Shown piece after piece: positions 45,609 through 54,779 of a DNA stretch of 64,000 nt. Location of the stretch: contig NZ_ONZF01000005.1 in the NCBI RefSeq assembly GCF_900302445.1, positions 176,660 to 240,659 on the forward strand. Direction: 5' to 3'. The DNA is from Palleronia abyssalis. GTDB taxonomy: Bacteria; Pseudomonadota; Alphaproteobacteria; Rhodobacterales; Rhodobacteraceae. The position numbers and the translations under genes are program-made. The first letter of the stretch is position 1. Every line of letters begins with the position of its first letter. The notes beneath the pieces are model-generated. The model was given only the letters and a program-made list of their open reading frames with translations. It was not told the DNA's origin and searched no databases.

Positions 45609-46015
45609 GCGCGGCATCGGCCCTGACCTGGAAGGAGGGCGACCCGCCGATCGTGGGCGAATACCTGGAATTGCGCGAGGCCGCAGGGTATGGGCGGGCC
45701 AGCGCCGGATCGGTTGCCAAGGCGCTGTCCGGATCCATTCATTGTGTCACCGCCAAGGACGGGGCGCGGCTGATTGCCATCGGTCGTGTGGTCGGCGATT
45801 GGGGTCTTCGGGCCAGCATCGTTGATCTGACCGTACATCCCGATTTCAACTTGGATGTCGTTGGCAAGGAAGCCCTGGATAGATTGCTTCACTGGTGTGA
45901 CGAGACGCTGCCACGGTCCTGCGCCGTTGAATTGTTGCCGGAACCAGGGCGCTTCTCGCTCTATCGTTCGGCCGGGTTCGAGATCACGACCGGCATGAGG
46001 CTGATCCGCCCGTGA
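45605..46015 (+). CDS. GNAT family N-acetyltransferase
   Basis: 136-residue single-domain acetyltransferase. LREAAGYGRAS near residue 23, then RLIAIGRVVGDWG and DLTVHPDFN with the downstream YRSAGFEI are the usual GNAT landmarks, including the terminal YRSxGF motif. The acetyl-CoA loop is divergent (NLDVVGKEAL). It overlaps the ftsY stop by 4 bases. Substrate unknown. Confidence 0.85.
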   Translation: MSAASALTWKEGDPPIVGEYLELREAAGYGRASAGSVAKALSGSIHCVTAKDGARLIAIGRVVGDWGLRASIVDLTVHPDFNLDVVGKEALDRLLHWCDETLPRSCAVELLPEPGRFSLYRSAGFEITTGMRLIRP

Positions 46016-46022
46016 GATCGGA

Positions 46023-46514
46023 TCACTCGTCGTCCGAGGTTCTGCGCCGCTCGACCGCACCCAGCACCGCGACGACCGTGAAGACGAGGGCTGTAGCCAT
46101 GGCGGCCAAGGGCATCTGTCCCGCCCCGCACGCCAAGCCGATGGCCCCGCACAGCCAGAGCGACGCGCCGGTGGTGACGTTCTTCACCTTGCCCCCCGAG
46201 GTGAAGATGAGCCCCGCGGCAAGGAACGCGACGCCCGCGGTCGTGGCTTCGATCAGGCGAAGCGGGTCGATCCGCATGGTCTCGCGGTCGCCAAATTCGA
46301 TGGCGCTGAGCTGAATGCCCACCAGAATGAAGAGGCAGGCCGCGATCGACACCAACATGTGGGTCCGCAGGCCCGCAGGTTTCGACCGGCTTTCCCTCTC
46401 CCAGCCGATGATACCGCCGAGAATCATCGCCATGCTCAGGCGGATCGCGGCGATGACGGGCGGGACGCCCGCGAACGAGCCGTCAAGTTCGTCAAGGATG
46501 GTATCAAGCATCAT
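46023..46514 (-). CDS. MgtC/SapB family membrane protein
   Basis: About 163 residues with four or five transmembrane helices. The family core RLSMAMILGGIIGWERESRSKPAGLRTHMLV (about residues 25-55) and LRLIEATTAGVAFLAAGLIF are clear. MgtC-type proteins are involved in magnesium-limited growth and membrane potential control in pathogens; a role here is unknown. Two adjacent ATGs follow GGGAGG; either is possible. Convergent with the GNAT gene. Confidence 0.92.
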   Translation of the reverse strand: MMLDTILDELDGSFAGVPPVIAAIRLSMAMILGGIIGWERESRSKPAGLRTHMLVSIAACLFILVGIQLSAIEFGDRETMRIDPLRLIEATTAGVAFLAAGLIFTSGGKVKNVTTGASLWLCGAIGLACGAGQMPLAAMATALVFTVVAVLGAVERRRTSDDE

Positions 46515-46574
46515 GTCGCCTCCCGCCTTTGAGGGGATCAACGACGCCTTCGGGTTCGCGTTCCGGAACCGGAC

Positions 46575-47477
46575 GTGACCTGGATTGCGGACCTTGAGGG
46601 GACTGGGACCGGTCATACACTGGCAATGGTCTTGGCCCTGTTGGCTGCCGTCCTACACGCGCTGTTCGGTGCGCTTCAGAAAGGCCGGTACGACCCGTGG
46701 ATCAGCCGCATGGCGATGGATGCCAGCTACGGTTTGATCGCTCTGCCATTCGCGCTTTTCGTGGTCCCGCGGCCCGAACCGCATATGTGGCCGATCTTCG
46801 GCGGTGTCTTCGTTATCCACCTGACCTACAAGCTGGCCCAAGGGGCGACCTATACCAAGGGGGCGTTCACGGTGGTCTATCCAGTGGTCCGGGGCACCGG
46901 CCCGCTGTTTGCGGTGATTGGCGCCTCCATCGTCTTCGGTGAGGTTTTCACCCCCGTTCAGTGGATGGGGGTCGCGGTGCTTCTGACCGGGATCTTCGGG
47001 CTTGCCGTTTACAACTTCGTCTTTCTGGATGTGCAGCGAGATAGCTTGCCCCAAGCCTTGGCCCTGGCAGTCCTGACAGGGCTTCTGGTTGCCGTCTACA
47101 CGACGTTCGACGCCTACGGCATCCGCGCAACCGCTGATCCCTTCACGTTTCTGGCGTGGTTCTTCATGATCGATGGGCTGACCTTCTCGCCCCTTGTAGC
47201 GATCTTCCACCGTCGCGCGGTGGCGCGGATCGTGGATTGGCCGGGCCTGGTCCGGCGCGGGATGCTGGGCGGCGTGGTCGCAATCGGGTCGTTTGGATCG
47301 ATCATGCTGGCAACGCGGCTGGACAAGGTCGGCGAGGCCGCGGTGCTGCGCGAGACATCGACGGTGTTCGCCGCTGCCATCGGATACCTGCTGCTGGGCG
47401 AAAAGGTCGGGCCAAGACGTCTGGCCCTCATGTCCCTTATCGCGCTAGGAGCAGTCATCGTCGAATTCAGCGGGTAG
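46575..47477 (+). CDS. EamA/DMT family transporter
   Basis: 300-residue inner-membrane protein with about ten helices in two EamA-type halves. LLAAVLHALFGALQKG opens the first. GTGPLFAVIGASIVFGEVFTPVQWMGV and ETSTVFAAAIGYLLLGEKVGPRR are the repeated family motifs at the ends of each half. The start is a GTG; an ATG 17 codons later is an alternative with no better ribosome site. Substrate unknown. It is followed closely by yciB. Confidence 0.9.
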   Translation: MTWIADLEGTGTGHTLAMVLALLAAVLHALFGALQKGRYDPWISRMAMDASYGLIALPFALFVVPRPEPHMWPIFGGVFVIHLTYKLAQGATYTKGAFTVVYPVVRGTGPLFAVIGASIVFGEVFTPVQWMGVAVLLTGIFGLAVYNFVFLDVQRDSLPQALALAVLTGLLVAVYTTFDAYGIRATADPFTFLAWFFMIDGLTFSPLVAIFHRRAVARIVDWPGLVRRGMLGGVVAIGSFGSIMLATRLDKVGEAAVLRETSTVFAAAIGYLLLGEKVGPRRLALMSLIALGAVIVEFSG

Positions 47478-47482
47478 ACCAC

Positions 47483-48070
47483 ATGTCCAGGAACGCATTG
47501 AAATCCGTCCTCGAGATCGGTCCGGTGGCGCTGTTCTTCATCGGCTATCTGCTGCTGCGGGAACGCACCTTCGAGATCGGGGGCACCGAATATACCGGCT
47601 TTATCCTTATCACGGCGGGTTTCGTGCCCTTGATCGCCGTATCAACCTTCCTTCTGTGGCGGCTGACGGGGCATCTGTCGAAGATGCAGATCATGACGCT
47701 GGTTCTGGTCGTCATCTTCGGTGGACTGACCGTATGGCTGAACGACGAGCGGTTCTTCAAGATGAAGCCGACGCTGATTTACCTGATCTTTGGCGCGATC
47801 CTGGGTGTCGGGCTTTTGCAGGGCAAAAGCTATCTTCGCATGGTGATGAGCGAGATGATCCCGCTGGACGAGGCGGGGTGGATGAAACTGACGCAGCGGT
47901 TCTGTTTCTTTTTTCTGGCTCTGGCGGTCCTGAACGAGATCGTCTGGCGCACCATGTCCACGGATGCCTGGGTCAACTTCAAGACATTCGGCCTGACCGC
48001 GGCGATCTTCCTGTTCTTTATCTTGCAGGGGCGGTTGTTCCAGGAACACGGCACCCAGTCCAAGGACTAG
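47483..48070 (+). CDS. yciB: YciB-type inner-membrane septation protein
   Basis: 195-residue membrane protein of the YciB/IspZ (intracellular septation A) family with five to six helices. LKSVLEIGPVALFFIGYLL near the start, GGLTVWLNDERFFKMKPTLIY at about 80-100, and NEIVWRTMSTDAWVNFKTFG are strong signatures. YciB is linked to envelope integrity and cell division. It lies 5 bases after the DMT transporter gene, so is probably in one unit. Confidence 0.95.
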   Translation: MSRNALKSVLEIGPVALFFIGYLLLRERTFEIGGTEYTGFILITAGFVPLIAVSTFLLWRLTGHLSKMQIMTLVLVVIFGGLTVWLNDERFFKMKPTLIYLIFGAILGVGLLQGKSYLRMVMSEMIPLDEAGWMKLTQRFCFFFLALAVLNEIVWRTMSTDAWVNFKTFGLTAAIFLFFILQGRLFQEHGTQSKD

Positions 48071-48075
48071 CCGTC

Positions 48076-48993
48076 CTAGTTCCGGATCGCGCTCCGACTG
48101 CGAGGGGGAAGCGTGCGCGCCATCACGGCGGACCGCAGACGGGTCCACCGCGCTTCGGGCTGCGGCAGATGGGCGCGGAGGAGGCCGAAGGACAGTCGCC
48201 GCCGATCCGACAGCAGTGCACGGTAGAGCGGCATCATGCCGGGACGCCTGAAGGCGGACCAGTGGCAAATCAGCGCCTCGGAGGGTGCGATGGGAAAGCC
48301 GAGGGCGGCCAGACCCGATCGCGTATCGGCCGCGTCGATCTGAAGGTCCAGCCAGCGGCGATCCTCCGTCCCCAACCCTGACCCGATGGAAAGGTCGCGA
48401 AAGCCCATCAGCGCCTCGACCATGGCATCGAACAGATCGTTCTCGCGGCTTGTGACGTTCACGATTTCTGCGGTTTGCGCTGCGGGTGCCGCTAGGGCCA
48501 ATCGCGCCTCTTCCCGAAGGGCCGCGCCGGTCATCAGGATGACCCGATCCACGGATTTGGCCGGAGCCAGGGCCAACGCATGCAGGCAAACCCGCGCCCC
48601 CATCGAATGGGCCAGCAGATGAACCCGGCGGCCGCGGGACACGATGCGCGAGATCAGGCCTGCCAGCGGACGCGCGACGGCGGCGCTCTGTCGCCATGCT
48701 TGCCAGACGGTGCCACGGGCATGCCAGCCAAACCCGATACACAGGGCGCCGTTTTTCGCATCCTCGGCGCCCAGTCCTTCCGGCCACGACGTGACACGGC
48801 GCAAGTTGGTCGAGCGGTTGGCCGCGAACAGCCCGTCATGGGGCGAGTGTGCATCCGACCACGGGCTGTATTTGTACCCATGGACCATGATGACGACCGG
48901 TGCCCCCTGCGGCAGGAGGGCCAACGTTTCGCCCAGCCGATCATCCCCTTGGAGTGCCCCCTCGGGCGTGACGTTCACGGCGAGAATCGGCAT
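48076..48993 (-). CDS. Alpha/beta-hydrolase-fold protein
   Basis: 305 residues. VVIMVHGYKYSPWSD near residue 33 is the oxyanion-hole region. VHLLAHSMGARVCLHAL near residue 123 contains the nucleophile serine in the GxSxG-like AHSMGA. The N-terminus MPILAVNVTPEGALQGDD is of the type seen in Rhodobacteraceae esterase-like hypothetical proteins (DUF900-related). No signal peptide. Substrate unknown. Confidence 0.85.
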   Translation of the reverse strand: MPILAVNVTPEGALQGDDRLGETLALLPQGAPVVIMVHGYKYSPWSDAHSPHDGLFAANRSTNLRRVTSWPEGLGAEDAKNGALCIGFGWHARGTVWQAWRQSAAVARPLAGLISRIVSRGRRVHLLAHSMGARVCLHALALAPAKSVDRVILMTGAALREEARLALAAPAAQTAEIVNVTSRENDLFDAMVEALMGFRDLSIGSGLGTEDRRWLDLQIDAADTRSGLAALGFPIAPSEALICHWSAFRRPGMMPLYRALLSDRRRLSFGLLRAHLPQPEARWTRLRSAVMARTLPPRSRSAIRN

Positions 48994-49124
48994 GTCGCAT
49001 CCCCTGTGGCCGACCCCATATCTTGTGGGTCCATATACGCTTTGGACTACGAACGTTCGGTGACGACACGGTGAAGGCTGCGTGACGGTGCTTGACGCGA
49101 AAAAGCAACGGCTCTACCCCGCAT

Positions 49125-49183
49125 CCTACGTGGCGATTTGTTCACCGGATTGCGGGCCACGTTAAATATTCCGCTAAAGAGGT
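49125..49183 (+). ncRNA. SAM-II riboswitch upstream of metZ
   Basis: The sequence holds the conserved SAM-II blocks in order: GTGGCGATTTG, a loop, GGATTGC, then GGCCACGTTAAA, which pairs back to form the first stem, and GCTAAAG just before the ribosome-binding region. The GGCCAC/GTGG stem and the AAA-containing pseudoknot segment are as in known examples. SAM-II switches are found in alphaproteobacteria before metA and metZ genes and lower their expression when S-adenosylmethionine is high. It ends about 50 bases before the metZ start. Confidence 0.88.
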
Positions 49184-49234
49184 CGGTCGCGAGCCGTCCC
49201 AATCTGGTGGTCGGACGCGAGAGGATTTGAACCC

Positions 49235-50416
49235 GTGAAACAGGACAGAAAGACGCGCACGAAGCTCGTGCACGAGGGCATTCGCCGCAGCCAGTACGGC
49301 GAGGTCAGCGAAGCGATCTTCATGACCCAGGGCTTCGTCTACGACACAGCTGAACAAGCCGAGGCCCGGTTCGACAATCTGGGCGAGGACGAGTTCATCT
49401 ATGCCCGTTACGGCAACCCGACCGTCCGCATGTTCGAGGAGCGGCTGGCCGCCATCGAAGGGACCGAAGATTGCTTTGCCGCAGCATCGGGCATGGCGGC
49501 GGTGAATGCGGCGATGATGTCGATGCTGAAGGCAGGGGACCACGTCGTGTCGTCCCGGGCGTTGTTCGGCTCTTGCTTGTATATCCTCGAGGAGGTGCTG
49601 ACGCGATTCGGCGTCGAAGTAACGTTCGTGGACGGCACCGATCTGGACCAGTGGAAGGAAGCGATCCGCCCGGACACGCGGGTTGCGTTCATGGAAACGA
49701 TTTCCAATCCCGCGCTGGAAGTGATCGACATCCAGGCTGTCGCCGCGTTGGCGCACGAGCAGGGCGCGACCGTGGTCGTGGACAACGTCTTCGCCACACC
49801 GGTCTATTCCAAGGCGGTCGAGCTGGGCGCGGACGTGGTCGTGTATTCCACCACGAAGCATATCGACGGCCAGGGGCGTGCCCTTGGCGGCGCCATCTGC
49901 GGCACGCGGGAGTTCATCCGCAAGACGGTCGAGCCTTACCTGAAGCACACCGGTGGCGCGATGTCGCCCTTCACGGCATGGATCATGCTCAAGGGGCTGG
50001 AAACGCTGGACCTGCGCGTCCGGGCGCAGGCGGAAACGGCCGGGACCCTGGCCAGAACGCTGGAAGGGCACGAGAAACTCGCGCGCGTGATCTTCCCGGG
50101 GCTCGAATCCCACCCGCAGCACGGGATCGCCGCCACGCAGATGGGCGGGTTCGGAACGATCCTATCGCTGGATCTGGCTGGTGGGAAAGAGGCCGCGTTC
50201 CGGTTTTTGAACGCGCTCGAAATCGTCACGATCTCGAATAACCTTGGGGATGCGAAGTCCATTGTGACCCATCCCGCGACGACGACGCATTCTCGCCTGT
50301 CCGCAGAGCAGCTGGACATCCTCGGGATCGGGCCGGGTTTGGTGCGGTTGTCCGTCGGGCTTGAAGATGCGGGCGACTTGCTGGACGATATTCTGGGGGC
50401 GCTTGATACAGTGTGA
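49235..50416 (+). CDS. metZ: O-succinylhomoserine sulfhydrylase
   Basis: This PLP enzyme makes homocysteine directly from O-succinylhomoserine and sulfide in methionine synthesis. The 393-residue product has the PLP lysine at K208 in VVYSTTKHIDGQGR and the dimer-contact YARYGNPTVRMFEE near residue 57. The Cys/Met-metabolism family signature continues with DNVFATPVYSKAVELGAD. It starts with GTG after GAGAGGA. The SAM-II riboswitch upstream supports the methionine-pathway assignment. Confidence 0.95.
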   Translation: MKQDRKTRTKLVHEGIRRSQYGEVSEAIFMTQGFVYDTAEQAEARFDNLGEDEFIYARYGNPTVRMFEERLAAIEGTEDCFAAASGMAAVNAAMMSMLKAGDHVVSSRALFGSCLYILEEVLTRFGVEVTFVDGTDLDQWKEAIRPDTRVAFMETISNPALEVIDIQAVAALAHEQGATVVVDNVFATPVYSKAVELGADVVVYSTTKHIDGQGRALGGAICGTREFIRKTVEPYLKHTGGAMSPFTAWIMLKGLETLDLRVRAQAETAGTLARTLEGHEKLARVIFPGLESHPQHGIAATQMGGFGTILSLDLAGGKEAAFRFLNALEIVTISNNLGDAKSIVTHPATTTHSRLSAEQLDILGIGPGLVRLSVGLEDAGDLLDDILGALDTV

Positions 50417-50509
50417 TGCTGGCGGCGATGTAATTTGACGCAGGCTATGGAAGCGTGCGCGACCGGGGCTTATGTTCGTCATCTGCCCAAACGGGGGAGG
50501 GACACTGAC

Positions 50510-51607
50510 ATGAACCTGCATTCGCGCGAATTCGACACGCCAAAGGACCGGGACGAGGCGGCCGATCTGCTTGGACGTCTGCGGGCGTGGGCAGAGTCGG
50601 CCTCGCCCGAGGAAGTCGCCGACCTTGACCCCGGCCTGGCCCTTCTGGTGACCGGGCAGTCCGGGAGTTATCCGGCGTTGAAGCGTGCCTACCCCGAAGA
50701 CTTCACGATCGACGATGCCTACAAGGCACAGATGCCCGATCTGCAAAACGGGCCCTCCAGTCTGATCCGCGGGGCGAAACGTGCGATTCAGCATGTGGGT
50801 ATCAGCAACTTCAGGCTTCCCGTGCGCTATCACACCCGCGACAACGGGGATCTGATGCTCGAGACGTCCGTGACCGGCACCGTCAGCCTCGACGCCGAGA
50901 AGAAGGGCATCAACATGTCGCGCATCATCCGGACCTTCTATGACCGAGCTGAGCGGACGTTCAGCTTCGATGTCATGGAAGAGACGCTGGATGCCTACAA
51001 GGAGAACCTTGAAAGCTTCGACGCGCGGCTTCAGATGAAATTATCTTTCCCGGTGCGGAAGGATAGTTTGAGGTCCGGCCTGTCGGGGTATCAGTATTAC
51101 GATATCGCCCTGGAGGTGATCGACCGCGATGGCGTAAGAACGAAGGTGATCCACCTGGATTACGTCTATTCGTCCACGTGTCCTTGTTCGCTGGAACTCA
51201 GCGAGCATGCGCGCCAGCAGCGGGGTCAGTTGGCCACGCCGCATTCCCAGCGTTCGGTGGCCCGCCTGTCCGTCGTCGTCGAAGATGGCCAGACGCTGTG
51301 GTTCGAGGACCTCGTCGATCTGTGCCGGCAGGCCGTGCCGACCGAGACCCAAGTCATGGTCAAGCGCGAGGACGAACAGGCCTTTGCCGAGCTGAATGCG
51401 GCCAATCCCATTTTTGTCGAGGATGCGGTGCGCCTGTTCGCCCAAGGCTGTCAGGCAGACCCCCGCATCGGAGATTTTCGGGTCGTCGCCAGCCATCAGG
51501 AAAGTCTGCACAGCCATGACGCCGTCAGTGTCTTGACGGAGGGAACAACGTTCGAAGGCGCAAGCCTTGAGCCGCGGCTGTTCGGGACGTTGATCCATGG
51601 CGGTTAG
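50510..51607 (+). CDS. folE2: GTP cyclohydrolase FolE2 (type IB)
   Basis: FolE2 opens GTP to dihydroneopterin triphosphate for folate synthesis and is less strict for zinc than FolE. The 365-residue product has the catalytic cysteine segment YSSTCPCSLELSEHAR near residue 222 and TPHSQRSVARLSV following it. EAVRLFAQGC-like and SHQESLHSHDAV near the end are also conserved. The ATG follows GGGGGAGGG; a longer in-frame reading starting 75 bases upstream is not supported. Confidence 0.95.
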   Translation: MNLHSREFDTPKDRDEAADLLGRLRAWAESASPEEVADLDPGLALLVTGQSGSYPALKRAYPEDFTIDDAYKAQMPDLQNGPSSLIRGAKRAIQHVGISNFRLPVRYHTRDNGDLMLETSVTGTVSLDAEKKGINMSRIIRTFYDRAERTFSFDVMEETLDAYKENLESFDARLQMKLSFPVRKDSLRSGLSGYQYYDIALEVIDRDGVRTKVIHLDYVYSSTCPCSLELSEHARQQRGQLATPHSQRSVARLSVVVEDGQTLWFEDLVDLCRQAVPTETQVMVKREDEQAFAELNAANPIFVEDAVRLFAQGCQADPRIGDFRVVASHQESLHSHDAVSVLTEGTTFEGASLEPRLFGTLIHGG

Positions 51608-52201
51608 ATGGATCATGGCGGCCTGAGAACCACGTTACCCGATGGTACGCCGGTGCTGCTTCGGGAAGTAGGGCCGGACGACGCGTCGGCTTTGCTTGCC
51701 GGGTTCAAGCGTTTGTCCCCTGAAAGCTTGGTTTTCAGGTTCCTGCGTGTCGTGAAACAGCTGAGCGCGGCCGATATCGATCGTTTTACCCGCCCTGATC
51801 ATACAGAGCATGAGGCGATCGGCGCTCTCGTCGGGCGCGACGCGCCGGACGCAGCAGGCATCGCGCATTTCTTCCGTCTACCCGAAGCAAGAACACGGGC
51901 AGAACTGGCCCTGACCGTCATCGATTCGTTTCAGCGCCGCGGTGTCGGAACAACACTTCTGGGCCGACTACTGCGCTTGGCCCACGAGGGCGGGATAACC
52001 CACTTGGACGCGGTGGTGCATACCGAAAACTCGGGCATGCTTATCCTTCTGCGGCGGCTTGGCGCTCAGATGGTCAAGGACGGAGAGACTTGGACTTGCC
52101 AGTTGCCGGTTCATCCCGACCCCGTGGCCTATCCCCCGAATTCGACCGCCGACACCGTGCGCCGTGTCTGGAAGGCCCAGCCCCCGGTGCGGGGCGCTTG
52201 A
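51608..52201 (+). CDS. GNAT family N-acetyltransferase
   Basis: 197-residue acetyltransferase of the protein-acetyltransferase (Pat-like) GNAT type. TLPDGTPVLLREVGPDDASALLAGF at the N-terminus and LALTVIDSFQRRGVGTTLLGRLL (acetyl-CoA binding Q/R-x-x-G-x-G/A) are clear. The start immediately follows the folE2 stop, so the two are probably co-translated. A candidate regulator of enzymes by lysine acetylation, by family only. Confidence 0.88.
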   Translation: MDHGGLRTTLPDGTPVLLREVGPDDASALLAGFKRLSPESLVFRFLRVVKQLSAADIDRFTRPDHTEHEAIGALVGRDAPDAAGIAHFFRLPEARTRAELALTVIDSFQRRGVGTTLLGRLLRLAHEGGITHLDAVVHTENSGMLILLRRLGAQMVKDGETWTCQLPVHPDPVAYPPNSTADTVRRVWKAQPPVRGA

Positions 52202-52232
52202 CACCCCCCGCAGCCGCGGCCAAGCGTCTGCC

Positions 52233-53681
52233 ATGATAGACTTTCGCCCCGTTGGATACGTGATCGGCCTTCTGGTGACCGCGCTGGGTGCTTCCATGCT
52301 GGTGCCCATGATCCTGGATCTGATCTACGGGAACGGACATTGGCCGGTCTTCCTGAACTCGGCCGTCCTCAGTTGCCTGTCGGGCGGCGTCCTTGCCCTT
52401 GCGACGGCCAACAGCTCGACCGAACGGTTGACGCTTCAGCAGACATTCCTTTTGACCACGCTCGTCTGGGCGATGCTGCCGGTCTTCGGTGCGATACCCT
52501 TCGTGCTGTCGCCCCTGTCGGCGACGCCGACGGATGCGTTCTTCGAGGCGGTGTCGGGCCTGACCACGACCGGATCGACGGTCTTCTCGGGCCTTGAAGC
52601 CCTGCCCGAGGGGCTGCTGCTGTGGCGTTCCATGCTGCAATGGTTCGGCGGCATCGGGATCATCGTGGTCGCGATGGTCTTCATGCCGGAACTGCGGGTG
52701 GGGGGCATGCAGATCTTCCGATCGGAAGCGTTCGACACGATGGGAAAGATCCTGCCTCGGGCTGCCGAAATCGCGGCCCAGATCAGTTGGATCTACGTCA
52801 TCCTGACGATGGCGTGCTTCCTGAGCTATCTTTCCCTGGGCATGACCAGCTTCCAGGCGATCAACCACGCGCTGACGACGATATCGACCGGGGGATTCTC
52901 GACCACGGATGCAAGCTTCGGCGCGTTCCAGGGCGCGCCCGAGTATTTCGCCAGCGTCTTCATGATCCTCGCCAGCCTTCCGTTCGTGCGATACATCCAG
53001 TTGGTGGCCGGAACGGCCAAGCCGATCTTCCGCGACCCGCAGGTGCAGGCCTACTTTGCCGTGATCGGCGTGGTCGCCCTCGTGCTGGCGGTCTTCCAGG
53101 TGGTTGCCGACGAACGCGGGATCGAGGAGAGCATTCGCGAAGCCCTGTTCAACGTGACATCAATTATCTCGGGGACGGGATATGCCAGCGTCGACTACCA
53201 GGCGTGGGGCGCCTTCGCGATGGTGGTGTTCTTCTTCATCGGACTGGTCGGGGGGTGCGCTGGATCGACGTGCTGTTCGATCAAGATCTTCCGGTACCAG
53301 ATCCTGATGTCGGCGATCTGGAGCGTCGTGCGCCGCATTCATTCGCCCCACGGCATATTCTATCCCAAGTACGACGACCGCCGCGTGTCCGAGGAGGTCC
53401 TGTCCTCGGTCATGGCGTTCTTCGTGCTGTTCGTCGTCTCGCTGGGCGTACTGGCGGTCGCGCTGGGCCTGACGGGGTTGGACTTCGTCACGGCCTTGTC
53501 GGGGGCGGGGACGGCGATCGGCAATATCGGCCCCGGACTTGGCCCGGTCATCGGGCCTTCGGGGTTCTTCGGCCCCCTGAACGATACCGCGAAATGGCTG
53601 CTGATTGCCGGGATGCTGGTCGGGCGATTGGAACTGATGGCCGTCTACGTGCTGTTCACCGCCACGTTCTGGCGCGCCTAA
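52233..53681 (+). CDS. trkH: TrkH family potassium uptake protein
   Basis: TrkH forms the K+ channel of the Trk uptake system. The 482-residue membrane protein has repeated M1-P-M2 units. SGLTTTGSTVFSGLEALPEG (first pore loop) near residue 108, TTISTGGFSTTDASFG near 218 and TSIISGTGYASVDYQAW near 309 are the selectivity loops. LLVGRLELMAVYVLFTATFWRA ends the protein, as in relatives. TrkA is not in the window. Confidence 0.95.
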   Translation: MIDFRPVGYVIGLLVTALGASMLVPMILDLIYGNGHWPVFLNSAVLSCLSGGVLALATANSSTERLTLQQTFLLTTLVWAMLPVFGAIPFVLSPLSATPTDAFFEAVSGLTTTGSTVFSGLEALPEGLLLWRSMLQWFGGIGIIVVAMVFMPELRVGGMQIFRSEAFDTMGKILPRAAEIAAQISWIYVILTMACFLSYLSLGMTSFQAINHALTTISTGGFSTTDASFGAFQGAPEYFASVFMILASLPFVRYIQLVAGTAKPIFRDPQVQAYFAVIGVVALVLAVFQVVADERGIEESIREALFNVTSIISGTGYASVDYQAWGAFAMVVFFFIGLVGGCAGSTCCSIKIFRYQILMSAIWSVVRRIHSPHGIFYPKYDDRRVSEEVLSSVMAFFVLFVVSLGVLAVALGLTGLDFVTALSGAGTAIGNIGPGLGPVIGPSGFFGPLNDTAKWLLIAGMLVGRLELMAVYVLFTATFWRA

Positions 53682-54688
53682 CCCCCAAAGCGATCCTGCC
53701 AGCACGGCACCGGGTCGGCGATGGCCGGGCGGGCGTGATATACGGCACGTGCGATGGCGCGTGAAAGGCAAACGCTTGCGGCGTGGCCGATCTGGGCCAT
53801 TTGCGCGGGTCCGGGGGGCGGGCGGGCGCCGGTCGCGGCCGCGAAGACGAGGTCACCGTCGAAGGGCGTGTGCGCCGGCAGGATCGCGCGCGCCATGCCG
53901 TCATGGGCCATCGTCGCCAGCCGCGTGGCCCCGGCCTTGTCGAGCGTCGCATCGGTCGCCACGATCGCGATCGTCGTCGCGGTTCCGGGGCGTGCGTTCT
54001 TCGTTTCTGCCGCGGCCCGTTCCGGCACGCCACGGCCCCCGAACTCGTCCCCCTCCTCGAACGGGGCGGCCCAGAAGCGTCCCGTCGTGGGGCAACAGGT
54101 GCCACCCACGGGGTTCGCCGCGACAAGCGCGCCGACCGTGGTACCGTCGTCGAGCACGGCGGAGGCCGAGCCGATCCCACCCTTCAGGGGGCCCGCGATC
54201 GCCCCGGTGCCCGCCCCGACGGAGCCCAGCCCGAAGGTCCCGCTGGCAGCTTCGATCGCCTTCACGCCCAGGTTGGGGTAGGGCGTTTCGCTCCAGTCAT
54301 GGTCACCGCCCGCGTCGAGATCATAGAGAATGGCCGCCGGGACGATCGGTACGATCCGCCCGTTTACCTCGAAGCCCCGCCCGGCCTGACGCAAGCGGCC
54401 CATGACACCATCCGCCGCCGCCAGCCCGAAGGCCGATCCGCCGGACAGGACGAGGGCATCGATCTTGTCGACCAAACGGTCAGGGGCCAGAAGGTCGGTT
54501 TCGCGCGTGCCCGGCGCGCCGCCCATGACGTGGACACCGGCCGTGAAGCGATCTTCGCCCACCAGGACTGTCACGCCGCTTTTCAGGACGGAATTGTGCG
54601 CATGGCCGACGAACAGGTGTGGCACGTCGGTGATGAGGTTTTTCTGTCCCGGCCGCATGTCGTTAAGGATGGTATCGAATGTAGGCAT
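53678..54688 (-). CDS. Peptidase S58 (P1/DmpA aminopeptidase) family protein
   Basis: 336-residue N-terminal-nucleophile-fold peptidase of family S58. MRPGQKNLITDVPHLFVGHA, LSGGSAFGLAAADGVM and GSVGAGTGAIAGPLKGGIGSAS are typical, as is NPVGGTCCPTTGRFWAAP. Members cleave themselves into two chains and remove N-terminal residues from small peptides. The predicted start is MPTFDTILND; MRPGQKN, 11 codons on, is an alternative. The last bases overlap trkH on the other strand. Confidence 0.85.
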   Translation of the reverse strand: MPTFDTILNDMRPGQKNLITDVPHLFVGHAHNSVLKSGVTVLVGEDRFTAGVHVMGGAPGTRETDLLAPDRLVDKIDALVLSGGSAFGLAAADGVMGRLRQAGRGFEVNGRIVPIVPAAILYDLDAGGDHDWSETPYPNLGVKAIEAASGTFGLGSVGAGTGAIAGPLKGGIGSASAVLDDGTTVGALVAANPVGGTCCPTTGRFWAAPFEEGDEFGGRGVPERAAAETKNARPGTATTIAIVATDATLDKAGATRLATMAHDGMARAILPAHTPFDGDLVFAAATGARPPPGPAQMAQIGHAASVCLSRAIARAVYHARPAIADPVPCWQDRFGG

Positions 54689-54779
54689 GGGCAAGGCGGA
54701 ACTGGCCGGGCGATCCCGCGGCTTTGCCTTTGCGAACCGTGCCTGTCCTTGGCATACGGACGGCAAGGGAGTTCATGCC

